64,000 nucleotides of DNA from Actinoplanes sp. TFC3 (GTDB taxonomy: Bacteria; Actinomycetota; Actinomycetes; Mycobacteriales; Micromonosporaceae). Both the position numbers and the translations under genes were made by a program. The DNA is taken from contig NZ_LOJP01000001.1 of the NCBI RefSeq assembly GCF_001553785.1, forward strand, positions 5,359,925 through 5,423,924. The letters are read 5' to 3'. This document shows positions 33,631-42,129 of this stretch, piece after piece (position 1 is the first letter of the stretch; each line of letters starts with the position of its first letter). Under the pieces are notes generated by a model that worked only from the letters and a program-made list of their open reading frames with translations, made no database searches and was not told where the DNA came from.

Positions 33631-35376
33631 CTAGCCGCCCAGGTTCCGCAAGTTCGTCCGAGCCAGGTGCAGCATCGACCCGACCCCGCCACCCAGCACC
33701 GTCTTACTCGTCGACAGCGCAAAGCCCTTCGCCTCGGCGGCCGTGATGTGCGGCGGCATGGACAGCGCGTCCGGATCTGTCACCACGTCCAGCAGGGCCG
33801 GGCCGTCATGGTCGAGGACCGCCCGCAGGGCACTGCGCACCTCGTCCGGCTTCTCGACGCGCACCGCATGGAAACCCGCCGCCCGGGCAATAGCGGCAAA
33901 ATCAACCGCATCATGATCCGTCTCGTACGGCGGAGCGCCGTCGACCATCATCTCCAGCCGGACCATGCCCAAGCTCGAGTTGTTGAACACGACCACCTTG
34001 ACGGGCAGCCGGTGGGTGCGCACGGTCAGCAACTCGCCGAGCAGCATGGCCAGGCCACCGTCGCCGGACATCGAGATGACCTGGCGGTTGCGGTCGACGA
34101 GCTGGGCGCCGATCGCATGCGGCAACGCGTTGGCCATCGTGCCGTGCACCCACGAACCCATCAGCCGCCGCCGGCCGTTCGGCGTGATGTAGCGGGCAAT
34201 CCAGGTGCAGCACATGCCGGTGTCGGCAGTGAACACCGCGTCGCCGGCGGCCTCCTCGTCGAGGATCGACGCCACGTACTCGGGGTGGATCGGGGTCAGG
34301 TGCTCGACGTCGTGGGTGTACGCCTCGACCGTGCTGTCCAGCTTCTTGCTGTGCTCCCTGAGCGTCTTGTCCAGGAACGAGCGGTCGTCGCGCGCGGTCA
34401 GCAGCGGCAGCAGCCCCCGGATCGTCGCCCCCACATCGCCGGCCACGCCCAGTTCCAGCTCGGAACGCCGGCCCAGACGCGACGGGTCGATGTCGACCTG
34501 GATGGTGTTCTTCTGCGGCAGGAAAGCGCGGTAGGGGAAGTCGGTGCCGAGCAGCAACAACACGTCGGCTTCGTGGCAGGCGTCGTAACACGCGCCATAG
34601 CCCAGCAAACCTGACATACCCACGTCGTACGGGTTGTCGTACTGCAGGATGTCCTTGCCCCTGAGGCTGTGACCCACCGGGGCATTCAGCGCCGCAGCCA
34701 GCGCGAGCACCTCCTCGCGCGCGTCCGCACACCCGATGCCGGCAAAGATCGCCACCTTGGCCGCGCCGTTGAGCCGGGCCGCCAGGTCCTCGAGCACCTC
34801 GGGCGCCGGAGCGGGCAGGGGGCGGCGAGCGGCCGGCGCCGACGATCCGGTCTCGTTGACCGCGTCCGCCTCCAGCAGGTCCCCCGGCGCCACCAGCACC
34901 GCAGCGCCCTGCAACCCGACCGCGTTCTGGATCGCGACGCGGGCCATCCGGGGCATCTGCGCCGGCGTGGACAGCAGCTCGGCCCAGTGGCTGGCCTGCT
35001 CGAACAGCCGCTTCGGGTCGGTCTCCTGGAAGAAACCGGTGCCGATCTCGGTCGAGGTGATGTGCGAGGCGATCGCCAGCACCGGCGCGCCCGAGCGGTG
35101 CGCATCGAAGACGCCCTGGATCAGGTGGGTGTTGCCCGGCCCGGCGCTGCCCGCGCAGACCGCCAGCTTGCCCGTGAGCTGGGCCTCGGCCGCCGCCGCG
35201 AACGCCGCTGCCTCCTCGTTGTGCACATGCACCCAGTCGATCGCGTCGTTGCGCCGGATCGCGTCGCTGAGCGCGTTGAGGCTGTCCCCGACAATGCCGT
35301 AGATCCGCTCGACGCCGGCCTGCACCAGCACCTCGACGAGCTGATCGGCAACGGTCTGCTTCTTTCCGAAAGCCAT
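33631..35376 (-). CDS. poxB: Pyruvate dehydrogenase (quinone) / pyruvate oxidase-type ThDP enzyme
   Basis: A full-length (581 aa) ThDP- and FAD-dependent enzyme. The catalytic Glu lies in HVHNEEAAAFAAAAEAQLTG, and the ThDP/Mg motif runs from SGDGGLAM to FNNSSLGM. The FAD-type middle domain (AKVAIFAGIGCADAREEVLA) is present. PoxB oxidises pyruvate to acetate and CO2 and passes electrons to the quinone pool at the membrane. Sequence alone does not exclude a related ThDP enzyme such as acetolactate synthase, but the pattern (GIVGDSLNALSDAI) fits PoxB. Start ATG 35376. Confidence 0.88.
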   Translation of the reverse strand: MAFGKKQTVADQLVEVLVQAGVERIYGIVGDSLNALSDAIRRNDAIDWVHVHNEEAAAFAAAAEAQLTGKLAVCAGSAGPGNTHLIQGVFDAHRSGAPVLAIASHITSTEIGTGFFQETDPKRLFEQASHWAELLSTPAQMPRMARVAIQNAVGLQGAAVLVAPGDLLEADAVNETGSSAPAARRPLPAPAPEVLEDLAARLNGAAKVAIFAGIGCADAREEVLALAAALNAPVGHSLRGKDILQYDNPYDVGMSGLLGYGACYDACHEADVLLLLGTDFPYRAFLPQKNTIQVDIDPSRLGRRSELELGVAGDVGATIRGLLPLLTARDDRSFLDKTLREHSKKLDSTVEAYTHDVEHLTPIHPEYVASILDEEAAGDAVFTADTGMCCTWIARYITPNGRRRLMGSWVHGTMANALPHAIGAQLVDRNRQVISMSGDGGLAMLLGELLTVRTHRLPVKVVVFNNSSLGMVRLEMMVDGAPPYETDHDAVDFAAIARAAGFHAVRVEKPDEVRSALRAVLDHDGPALLDVVTDPDALSMPPHITAAEAKGFALSTSKTVLGGGVGSMLHLARTNLRNLGG

Positions 35377-35477
35377 GGCGCCCGAGTACCCCGGTATCCG
35401 GGTTTCGAACTCCGCGGCGGCTGTGTCCTACGTCGACAGAGCCGGGCTACTCATCCTCCGGCGGGGAAGGTACGTTG

Positions 35478-36275
35478 ATGTCCATGACGGTCCCCGCTGG
35501 CATCGATGTCAATGTGCCGAACGCCGCCCGGATGTACGACTACTACCTGGGCGGCAAGGACAACTTCGCAGCCGACCGGGCCGCCGCCGAAGCCGTCCTG
35601 GCCGTGGCCCCCGAGATGCGCGCGGCCGCCGCCTCGGGCCGGGCGCTGATCGAGCGGGTCGTCAACCACCTGGTCCGCGAACGCGGCATCCGTCAGATCC
35701 TCGACCTGGGCTCGGGGCTGCCCGCGGCCAAGAACGTGCACGAGTTCGCCCAGGCGGCCCACCCGGACGCCCGCGTGGTCTACGTCGACTACGACGACGT
35801 GGTCTGCACCCACGGCCGGTTCCTGCTGACCGACCCGGGCCGCGCGCGCATCGTGCACCGCGACTTCCTGGAACCCGAGACCATCCTGCAGGACCCCGAG
35901 GTCACCGGCCTGCTCGACTTCGACCAGCCGGTCGCCGTGCTGATGATGTTCCTGCTGCACCTGGTTCCGGACAGCGCCCACCCGCACGACGCGGTGGCCG
36001 AGTACCGCAAGGCCCTCGCCCCGGGCAGCTACTTGGCCATCTCGCACGCGGCGAACGACGCCCGGCCCGACTACATGGCCCGCATCTCCGACATCTACGA
36101 GCGCGCCAACACCCCGTTCACGCCGCGCGACCGCCCGAGCATCGAGGCCTTCTTTGGCGACTTCGTCTTCGAGGCGCCGGGGCTGGTGAACATCTGGCCG
36201 CACGAGGCGTTGCCGGCCGGGGTGGATCCGGAGCTGGCCCGCACCGGCTATGGCGGCGTGGCCCGCAAACCCTGA
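35478..36275 (+). CDS. SAM-dependent methyltransferase, DUF574 (PF04672) type
   Basis: Begins with the family hallmark VPNAARMYDYYLGGKDNFAA, then the SAM-binding LDLGSGLP and VVYVDYDDV motifs. Full length for this actinobacterial family, whose substrates are mostly unknown. GGGGAAGG seven bases before ATG 35478 decides between three clustered starts (35475, 35478, 35484). It is convergent with the response-regulator gene. Confidence 0.88.
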   Translation: MSMTVPAGIDVNVPNAARMYDYYLGGKDNFAADRAAAEAVLAVAPEMRAAAASGRALIERVVNHLVRERGIRQILDLGSGLPAAKNVHEFAQAAHPDARVVYVDYDDVVCTHGRFLLTDPGRARIVHRDFLEPETILQDPEVTGLLDFDQPVAVLMMFLLHLVPDSAHPHDAVAEYRKALAPGSYLAISHAANDARPDYMARISDIYERANTPFTPRDRPSIEAFFGDFVFEAPGLVNIWPHEALPAGVDPELARTGYGGVARKP

Positions 36276-36330
36276 GCTGACCTCAGCGCAGACAGGCCAG
36301 CAGGTAGGACAGGCCGGCCGGCAAGACAGC

Positions 36331-36981
36331 TCAGCGTGCCCGCCCGGTCCGGAACGCGTAGGCGACAAGGGCGGCCCGATCCCGGCACGCCGTCTTGGCC
36401 AGCAGATGGTTGATGTGCGTCTTCACCGTCGCCTCGGACACGTGCAGCCGCCCCGCGATCTCCGCGTTGCTGTGCCCGTGGGCGATCTCGCGCAGCACGT
36501 CCTCCTCGCGCGCGGTCAGCAACCCCGACGGTGACTCCGGAGCCACCCCGAACGGCGCCCCCGCGGCCAGCGCCTCCAGCAACCGCCGCTGCACCGACGG
36601 GTCGAGTTGGGCCTCCCCCGCCGCCACCGTCAGCACGGCCTGCCGGATCTCCTCGGCTCCCGCATCCTTGGTCAGGTAACCCTTCGCCCCGGCCTGCAAA
36701 GCCTGGAAAACCGACCGATCATCCGCGTACGTCGTGAGCACCACAACCCGCGCCCGCGCCCCCGAGGCCACCAGTCGTGACGTTGCCTCGATCCCATCCA
36801 CGCCGGGCATGTTGAGGTCCATCAGAATCACGTCCGGGTCGTGCTCGCCGGCCTGGCGGATCGCGTCGCCGCCGTCGATGGCCGTGCCGACCACGGTGAT
36901 GTCGTCGAGCAGCCCGAGCATCATCGCCAAGCCGTCCCGGACCACCTTCTGGTCGTCGGCCACTAGCACGGTGACAGTCAC
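36331..36981 (-). CDS. NarL/LuxR-family response regulator
   Basis: Receiver domain with ADDQKVVRDG and phospho-acceptor Asp55 in VILMDLNMPG, then a LuxR helix-turn-helix (LTAREEDVLREIAHGHSNAE ... VSEATVKTHINHLLAKT). GTG start 36981 overlaps the kinase stop as GTGA, so the two proteins are made in step. Third gene of a coupled operon with a membrane protein and the kinase. Targets unknown. Confidence 0.93.
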   Translation of the reverse strand: MTVTVLVADDQKVVRDGLAMMLGLLDDITVVGTAIDGGDAIRQAGEHDPDVILMDLNMPGVDGIEATSRLVASGARARVVVLTTYADDRSVFQALQAGAKGYLTKDAGAEEIRQAVLTVAAGEAQLDPSVQRRLLEALAAGAPFGVAPESPSGLLTAREEDVLREIAHGHSNAEIAGRLHVSEATVKTHINHLLAKTACRDRAALVAYAFRTGRAR

Positions 36982-38102
36982 TGTGCGCCTTTCAAGGGAA
37001 GGGACAACCACACCCGCCAGCCTGCCCCCTCGGGACCGGCCGTCAACTGCCCACCGGCCAGCGCCGCGCGCTCGGCCAGCCCGGTCAACCCGAACCCACC
37101 CGAGGGCAACTGCGGGACCGGCGAGCCGCCGCTGTCGGTGACCGAAACTTCGACAGCCGCATCGGTCCACGTCAACGACACCGCGACGGTAGCGGACGGA
37201 CCGGCGTGCTTGGCCGCGTTGGTCAGCGCTTCCTGCACCGTGCGGTACAACGCCAGCCCGTCCTCGGGTGGCATCGGGCGCGGCGTGCCGGTGACGGTCA
37301 GCGTCGCCCCGGAATTCTGCACGAGCTCGGGGATCAGCGACGGCCCCGGCACCCGGTCGCCGCGCAGCGTCTCGACTACCTGGCGAGCCCCGCTCAAGCC
37401 GTCACGGGCCAGGCTGTGCGCCCCGGAGATCTGCTCGATCACCCGCGGGTCGGCCGACGTCTTCGTGGCCAGCAGGCGTGCCCCTTCCAACTTGACTGTC
37501 AGCCCGGCCAGCGTGTGCGCGAGGACGTCGTGCAGTTCGCGGGCGATGCGGGAGCGCTCGGCCAGCCGGGCCGACTCCTCTCGGGCCGCGCGGGTCTCAG
37601 CCTCCTGGGCGAGGCGTTCCTCGGCGGCGTCGCGGGCGGCCCGGTTGGCTTGCGCGAAGGCCGACGCCATGAACAGGAAGAAGCCGCCGATGGCCAGGTT
37701 GAGAAACGCGGTGATGCCGTGCTGGGCGTTGTACGCCTCGACCAAGGCCGTGCAGGCGACCACCAGCCCGCCGCAGATCAGGGCGATCCGGCGCGGCAGG
37801 CGCAACCCCATCCCCGCCACCGCCATGAACCCCAGCACATAGCCGGGGCCGTCCGGGCGGACCAGGTCGATGCCCGCCCCGCACAGCCCGGCGCCGGTCA
37901 GTGCGATCGCCTGCCCGGACAGCCCGGCGGCCCGGATCCACAGCGAGGTGCCGGCGAGCCACAATGCCAGCCCGGCCACGACCAGCACCGGTAGCAGGAT
38001 GCGGGCGGCCCCCGGCTCGGGCAGCCCGGCCAGGATCGCGTCGACCGCGATGACTGCCGCGCTGGCCCAGACCAGGGGCCGGTACCCGACGCTGGAGTTC
38101 AC
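36978..38102 (-). CDS. Sensor histidine kinase (HisKA_3 type)
   Basis: Five or six membrane helices in the first 150 residues, a coiled coil, and His191 in RSRIARELHDVLAHTLAGL as phosphorylation site. The ATPase region has QEALTNAAKHAG and a GGFGLTGLAERAALAGG motif. GTG start 38102 overlaps the stop of the upstream membrane-protein gene (GTGA) and its own stop overlaps the regulator start, so all three are translationally linked. The signal is unknown. Confidence 0.92.
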   Translation of the reverse strand: MNSSVGYRPLVWASAAVIAVDAILAGLPEPGAARILLPVLVVAGLALWLAGTSLWIRAAGLSGQAIALTGAGLCGAGIDLVRPDGPGYVLGFMAVAGMGLRLPRRIALICGGLVVACTALVEAYNAQHGITAFLNLAIGGFFLFMASAFAQANRAARDAAEERLAQEAETRAAREESARLAERSRIARELHDVLAHTLAGLTVKLEGARLLATKTSADPRVIEQISGAHSLARDGLSGARQVVETLRGDRVPGPSLIPELVQNSGATLTVTGTPRPMPPEDGLALYRTVQEALTNAAKHAGPSATVAVSLTWTDAAVEVSVTDSGGSPVPQLPSGGFGLTGLAERAALAGGQLTAGPEGAGWRVWLSLPLKGAQ

Positions 38103-38617
38103 CGCGCCATTGTCCCGGACAACTCGGGGCGGCGGACGCGGGACGCGGCGATCACGGTGACGGCGAGCCGGGCGAGCACCATGGTCAGCGCCATCAGCAC
38201 GAACGCGGCGGTCCAGGCGTCGGCGCCGGTGATCAGGTTGTCGCGGGAGAACGTGATCAGGGCCTCGGTGAACCAGTGGTCGGCGCCGTAGATGAACAGC
38301 ATGCGCGCCACGGTGACGCCGGCCCAGATCGTGGCGAAGCCGAGCCCGGCGGTGGTCAGGATCTTGCCGGTGGAGGTGTCGCGGTGGACCTTGACCAACA
38401 GGCCGGAACCGATGCCGAGGGCGAGGCCGAAACCGGCGAACGCCAGCACCAGGGGGATGTCATTGCCGCCGGTCGGGAACGAGTGCAGGTAGTACGCCGC
38501 GACGCCGAGCACGATGAGCACCGGGCGGATGAGGCGGTGCTTGGCGTATTCGTGGGTGCCAAGGCCGGTGGTCAGAACGAGAACCAGGATGCCGATGCTG
38601 ATCAGGTAGTTCGTCAT
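38099..38617 (-). CDS. Membrane protein, DUF1453/CcdC-like
   Basis: 172 residues with four or five helices, and the segment LHSFPTGGNDIPLVLAFAGF that resembles DUF1453 proteins. First gene of the three-gene unit with a histidine kinase and response regulator, coupled by a GTGA overlap. It may help sense the signal or be the purpose of the pathway; both are guesses. Confidence 0.75.
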   Translation of the reverse strand: MTNYLISIGILVLVLTTGLGTHEYAKHRLIRPVLIVLGVAAYYLHSFPTGGNDIPLVLAFAGFGLALGIGSGLLVKVHRDTSTGKILTTAGLGFATIWAGVTVARMLFIYGADHWFTEALITFSRDNLITGADAWTAAFVLMALTMVLARLAVTVIAASRVRRPELSGTMAR

Positions 38618-38685
38618 GTGTCAAACGATCCGGCAGAACCGTCGATCACGAATCGGCGCACAGATGGAGTTCCCGCCTCCACCCG

Positions 38686-38740
38686 GGGGTGGAGACGGGA
38701 ACCCAGGGGTGGAGACAGGAACCCAGGGTGGAGACGGGCC
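38686..38740. repeat. 20 bp tandem repeat, 2.75 copies, with flanking hairpin
   Basis: GGGGTGGAGACGGGAACCCA at 38686 is repeated with one change at 38706 and partly at 38726. The first unit also forms CTCCACCC-GG-GGGTGGAG with bases from 38677. Upstream of the DUF1453-like gene; it may be slippage. Confidence 0.8.
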
Positions 38741-38753
38741 GGGAGCTACGACC

Positions 38754-38990
38754 TCAGCAGCGGCCGAGGTCCTCCCACTGTTGCGTCCAGCCGGGCTCGG
38801 AGCCCTGCGTCCAGTAGCGGGCCCGCCAGAGGTGCTTGCCCTGACCGGAAGCCGGGCCGCTCGGGTCGCCGTACTTGCTCTTCTCGTGCACCACCGTCGA
38901 GCCGCCGGTGTAGACGGTCCCGAAGGACCATTCCGGTGCGGTCGAGCAGTTGCCGGTGGTCGGCGGCTCGACGGTGGTCCTCAACCACCA
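38754..38990 (-). pseudogene. C-terminal fragment of a chitin-binding (CBM5/12-like) secreted protein
   Basis: Reading leftward from about 38990, the frame encodes NCSTAPEWSFGTVYTGGSTV, then HLWRARYWTQGSEPGWTQQW and WEDLGRC before TGA. The W-x-VYxGGxxV, the WW/YW TQGxEPG and the final C match type-3 chitin-binding modules at the C-terminus of chitinases. There is no catalytic domain; sequence further upstream is antisense to mqnB. The rest has been lost. Confidence 0.65.
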
Positions 38991-39027
38991 ACGGCCCCGG
39001 CACCCCCACCGACGAGGCCGACCCCAG

Positions 39028-39747
39028 ATGACCACCCCCCGCCTGCTCATCGTCACCGCGGTAGAACCGGAAGCCCAAGCAGTCCGAGCCGGCCTCTCCG
39101 CAAGCGGGATCGAGCCTGTGACCGCCGCCTCGCAGGTCGGCCGCACCGGCGCAGCGATCTTCGCTGTTGCGGCTGTCGGCGTCGGCCCTGCCGCTGCGGC
39201 CGCCGGCACCGCGCGCCTGCTCGCCCTCGCCGAAGCTCGCGGCGAGCCCTGCACCGCCGTGATCAGCACCGGCATCGCCGGCGGATTCGCCGGCCGAGCC
39301 GCAGTCGGCGGCACCGTCCTCGGCGTACGTTCCCTGGCCGCGGATCTCGGCGCCGAGACCCCCACCCAGGACCCCTCCAGCCACGCCTTCCTCCCCATCG
39401 AGGAACTCGGCTTCGGCACAAGTGTCATCGCCGCCGATCCCGACCTCCTCGACGCCGTGACCTCCGCCCTGCCCGAGGCCATCCGCGGCGACATCCTCAC
39501 CCTGGCCACGGTCACCGGCACGGCCGGCACCACCGCTCGCCTCGAAGCTCAGTACCCGCACGCCGTGGCCGAGGCGATGGAGGGCTTCGGCGTAGCCAGC
39601 GCGGCCCGAGCGCTGGGCCTGCCCTTCCTCGAACTGCGCGCGATCTCCAACCCCATCGGCCCCCGTGACCGGGCTAGTTGGCGGCTACAAGAAGCTTTCG
39701 GGGCCCTCACTGGAGGGTGGCAGAGAGCCGGCAAAGTTCTCCACTGA
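39028..39747 (+). CDS. mqnB: Futalosine hydrolase
   Basis: A nucleoside-phosphorylase-like fold with the N-terminal LLIVTAVEPEAQAVRAGL, STGIAGGFAG and the C-terminal catalytic region AEAMEGFGVASAARALGLPF and ELRAISNPIG. MqnB cleaves futalosine or a derivative to release the base in the alternative menaquinone pathway. The neighbour mqnD belongs to the same route, which supports the call. The region between the two genes has DnaA boxes. ATG 39028 has no strong ribosome site. Confidence 0.88.
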   Translation: MTTPRLLIVTAVEPEAQAVRAGLSASGIEPVTAASQVGRTGAAIFAVAAVGVGPAAAAAGTARLLALAEARGEPCTAVISTGIAGGFAGRAAVGGTVLGVRSLAADLGAETPTQDPSSHAFLPIEELGFGTSVIAADPDLLDAVTSALPEAIRGDILTLATVTGTAGTTARLEAQYPHAVAEAMEGFGVASAARALGLPFLELRAISNPIGPRDRASWRLQEAFGALTGGWQRAGKVLH

Positions 39748-39750
39748 GCC

Positions 39751-39771
39751 TGTGGATAACTTTGTGGACAA
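39751..39771. promoter_or_regulatory. Two adjacent DnaA boxes
   Basis: TGTGGATAA (39751-39759) and TGTGGACAA (39763-39771) stand in the same direction, three bases apart. On the other strand they read TTATCCACA (E. coli consensus) and TTGTCCACA (actinomycete consensus). They are between mqnB and mqnD, so DnaA control of mqnD or a DnaA-titration site is possible. Confidence 0.6.
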
Positions 39772-39853
39772 CCAGTTGGCGGCGGAATGTGGCCCAGACA
39801 ACGTGTGGCAAGTCAGACACCGTTCGGTGCGGGTCAGCGGGCCTCCCCGTCGA

Positions 39854-39866
39854 TACGGTGAGGGAC
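39854..39866 (+). promoter_or_regulatory. Leaderless-type -10 element of mqnD
   Basis: TACGGT at 39854-39859 is followed by 7 bases and GTG 39867. The spacing equals that at 12395, 47746 and 52647. The -35 is not clear. Confidence 0.4.
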
Positions 39867-40685
39867 GTGGCACTTTCCCTGGCGGTTTCGCCCTGCCCCA
39901 ATGACACGTTCGTCTTCCATGCGCTCGTGCACGGTCTCATCCCGGGCGCCGAGCCGGTCGAGCTGACGTTCGCCGACGTCGATGTCACCAACACCGCTGC
40001 CGAGCGGGGCGAGTTCGACCTGGTCAAGGTCAGCTACGCCGCGCTGCCCTGGCTGCTGGACGACTACGAGCTGATCCCCTGCGGCGGCGCTCTGGGCCGG
40101 GGCTGCGGTCCGCTGGTGCTCACCAAGGCGGGCCACAACGACGACCTCAGCGGCGCCACGGTTGCCGTCCCCGGCGACCGGACCACGGCGTACCTGCTGT
40201 TCCGCCTCTGGTCGGCAGGCAACCCGCCCGCCGCCATCGAGGTGGTGCCGTTCCACGAGATCATGCCGGGGGTGGCCGAGGGACGCTTCGACGCCGGCCT
40301 GGTCATCCACGAGGCTCGGTTCACCTACCCGAGGTACGGCCTGACCTCGCTGGTCGACCTGGGCGAATGGTGGGAGTCGGACACCGGGTTGCCGATTCCG
40401 CTCGGCGCGATTCTGGCCCGCAAGGGCAAGGTTGACCCGCAGGAGGCCGCGGAGTGGATCCGCACCTCGGTGAGCATGGCCTGGGCCGACCCCGACGCGA
40501 GCCGCGAGTTCGTGCTGGCCAACGCCCAGGAGATGGAACCCGACGTCGTGCAGCAGCACATCAAGCTGTACGTCAACGAGTTCACCCTCGACCTGGGCAA
40601 GGAGGGCCTGGCCGCCGCCGACGCCCTGCTCAGCCGGTCCGCCGCCGCCGGCATCACCCCGCCCGTCCGCAGCCTGCTCGCCTGA
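39867..40685 (+). CDS. mqnD: 1,4-dihydroxy-6-naphthoate synthase
   Basis: The N-terminal SPCPNDTFVFHALVHG and the ligand-loop motif HEARFTYPRYGL are hallmarks of MqnD, which turns cyclic dehypoxanthine futalosine into the naphthoate precursor of menaquinone. Length 272 is normal. GTG 39867 is chosen from the leaderless promoter; GTG 39858 in the same frame is the alternative. Follows mqnB by 120 bases but seems to have its own promoter. Confidence 0.9.
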   Translation: MALSLAVSPCPNDTFVFHALVHGLIPGAEPVELTFADVDVTNTAAERGEFDLVKVSYAALPWLLDDYELIPCGGALGRGCGPLVLTKAGHNDDLSGATVAVPGDRTTAYLLFRLWSAGNPPAAIEVVPFHEIMPGVAEGRFDAGLVIHEARFTYPRYGLTSLVDLGEWWESDTGLPIPLGAILARKGKVDPQEAAEWIRTSVSMAWADPDASREFVLANAQEMEPDVVQQHIKLYVNEFTLDLGKEGLAAADALLSRSAAAGITPPVRSLLA

Positions 40686-40722
40686 CAAGGCCCGGCGAGC
40701 CGGCCAAAGCCGGGCGAAGCGA

Positions 40723-40748
40723 GAGGGCCGCCCCCAAGGACGGCCCTC
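40723..40748. terminator. Bidirectional terminator between mqnD and the cold-shock gene
   Basis: GAGGGCCG-N10-CGGCCCTC, 8 bp perfect, between two converging genes. A second hairpin (GCCCGGC/GCCGGGC) lies just before it. Confidence 0.7.
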
Positions 40749-40762
40749 AAGCTGATAAACCC

Positions 40763-41149
40763 CTAAACCTCCAGCTCACGTGCCACCGCGTGAACAAGCT
40801 GCGCGACCTTCTGGGACGTCCGCTTGTCCGGATAGCGACCGCGCCGCAAGTCGGGCTGCACCTTCGCCTCGAGGACCTTGATCATGTCCTCGACCATGCC
40901 GTGGAGCTCGTCGGCGGGGCGGCGGCGCAGCTCGGCCACCGAGGGCGGGGCGTCGAGGACCTTGACACCGTGGGCCTGGGCGCCCTTGCGGCCGTCCATC
41001 ACGCCGAACTCGATCCGCTGGCCGGCCCGCAGGTCCTCGACCCCGGACGGCAGGGATGTCTTGGGCAGGAACACGTCTCCGCCCTCGTCGCTGGTGACGA
41101 AACCGAATCCCTTCGTCGCGTCGTACCACTTCACTCGACCCGTGGGCAC
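40763..41149 (-). CDS. cspB: Cold-shock protein with C-terminal extension (CspB-like)
   Basis: The first 67 residues form a CSD with RNP-like motifs GRVKWYDATKGFGFVTSDEG and DVFLPKTSL, which bind single-stranded RNA and DNA. A 60-residue extension rich in Arg/Glu follows, as in the longer mycobacterial CspB. Start at GTG 41149 gives a standard CSD start (PTGRVKWY), with GAGG upstream; the GTG at 41167 adds six residues. It is near the XPB pair as in mycobacteria. Confidence 0.88.
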   Translation of the reverse strand: MPTGRVKWYDATKGFGFVTSDEGGDVFLPKTSLPSGVEDLRAGQRIEFGVMDGRKGAQAHGVKVLDAPPSVAELRRRPADELHGMVEDMIKVLEAKVQPDLRRGRYPDKRTSQKVAQLVHAVARELEV

Positions 41150-41211
41150 CGCTGACCTCAACTTCACTCAATGGACTCGATTGCTCACGGCTAGGTTATC
41201 GAGCGTGACGC

Positions 41212-41832
41212 TCAGGTCCCAACCGTAATCTCAGCCAGGAGTGCGGGGAACCCGGTCAAGTCAGACAAAACGCGTGCGGCTCCGGCGGAAGTAAGGTCGT
41301 CGATCGAGCACGGCCCGGTGGCCACGCCGATGCCCGGGATCTCGGCGGTACGGGCCGCCACCATGTCGGCCACGTGATCCCCGACATACCAGCGCACCCG
41401 GTGCCCGGCCAGCGCCGTGGCCTTGCCCTCGGCGAACAGGTCACCGGCCAGCTCGTCGTACGGCAAGCCGAGATGTTCGAGGTGCAGCGCGGCCAGCCGG
41501 CCCAGCTTCGAGGTCACCACGACGACCCGCAGCCCGCGCCCGCGTACGGCAGCCAGCGCGTCAACCGCCCCGGGCATCGGAGCCGTGGGCGCGATGGCGT
41601 GCTCGGCGTACAGCGTGCGGTAGGTGGTGACCGCCTGCTCCACGTCGGCTTCCGGGAACCAGTTGCGCAGCTCGGTGCGCAGCGGCGGCCCAAGCCTGGT
41701 GACCGCTAGATCGGCGTCGACATACACGCCGGTCGCAGCGGTGAGCGCCCGGTAGGCCTCCCGGATGCCGGGCCGAGAGTCGATCAGGGTCATGTCCAGA
41801 TCGAAGCCGACCGCGGGAGCGGCAGCTGTCAC
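41212..41832 (-). CDS. HAD-family phosphatase
   Basis: HAD motifs are complete: motif I FDLDMTLIDS, motif II VVVTSK, and motif III/IV KATAL...RWYVGDHVADM. It resembles phosphoglycolate or pyrophosphate phosphatases; the substrate is not fixed. GTG start 41832 overlaps the stop of the small gene upstream (GTGA), so it is translated after it. Confidence 0.87.
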   Translation of the reverse strand: MTAAAPAVGFDLDMTLIDSRPGIREAYRALTAATGVYVDADLAVTRLGPPLRTELRNWFPEADVEQAVTTYRTLYAEHAIAPTAPMPGAVDALAAVRGRGLRVVVVTSKLGRLAALHLEHLGLPYDELAGDLFAEGKATALAGHRVRWYVGDHVADMVAARTAEIPGIGVATGPCSIDDLTSAGAARVLSDLTGFPALLAEITVGT

Positions 41833-42047
41833 GGAGTGGTGGCCGGGGTGTAGGTCAAGCTCTCCACCGGCAGCGGGAAGGTCTGGTCGTCACCGAACGG
41901 CGACGGGGCGGCCGCCCGGTCGGACACGATTTCCGACACCGACAGGTGCCCGTCCTTGAGCGGCGACTCCGGCACCTGTCCCGGGCGGGAAGCGCGTGCT
42001 TCACCGACGTCGACGGACGTGCCGGGCATCTTCTTGTTGGCGGCCAC
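41829..42047 (-). CDS. Small hypothetical protein coupled to the HAD phosphatase
   Basis: 72 residues, GTG start 42047 with GAGGAG upstream. The sequence is Pro/Ser/Asp-rich, without helix or motif (SVDVGEARASRPGQVPESPL, then FPLPVESLTYTPATTP), and looks disordered. Not recognised. The four-base overlap with the phosphatase gene argues that it is real and linked in function or level. Confidence 0.55.
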   Translation of the reverse strand: MAANKKMPGTSVDVGEARASRPGQVPESPLKDGHLSVSEIVSDRAAAPSPFGDDQTFPLPVESLTYTPATTP

Positions 42048-42129
42048 GGGTGACTCCTCAGGATTTTCCACGGTCCGGCCACGCCCCGGACCCCTCACCA
42101 TGCTCCCACGGCGGTTAGCGTTGGATGCG

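Noticed and set aside
33515..33634. 39-codon + strand frame (MQDLSPMVVVPVAAARRSL...) after the tRNA-like element
   Set aside because: No ribosome site or known family; it ends inside the poxB stop. Kept only as a note because it follows the tRNA cluster.
18120..38740. Tandem repeats at 18120, 24864 and 38686 as CRISPR arrays
   Set aside because: Units are adjacent without spacers and no cas genes are present.
39000..39561. Upstream extension of the chitin-binding frame on the minus strand opposite mqnB
   Set aside because: Only the part below about 38990 looks like a real module; the rest is antisense to mqnB and has no family features.
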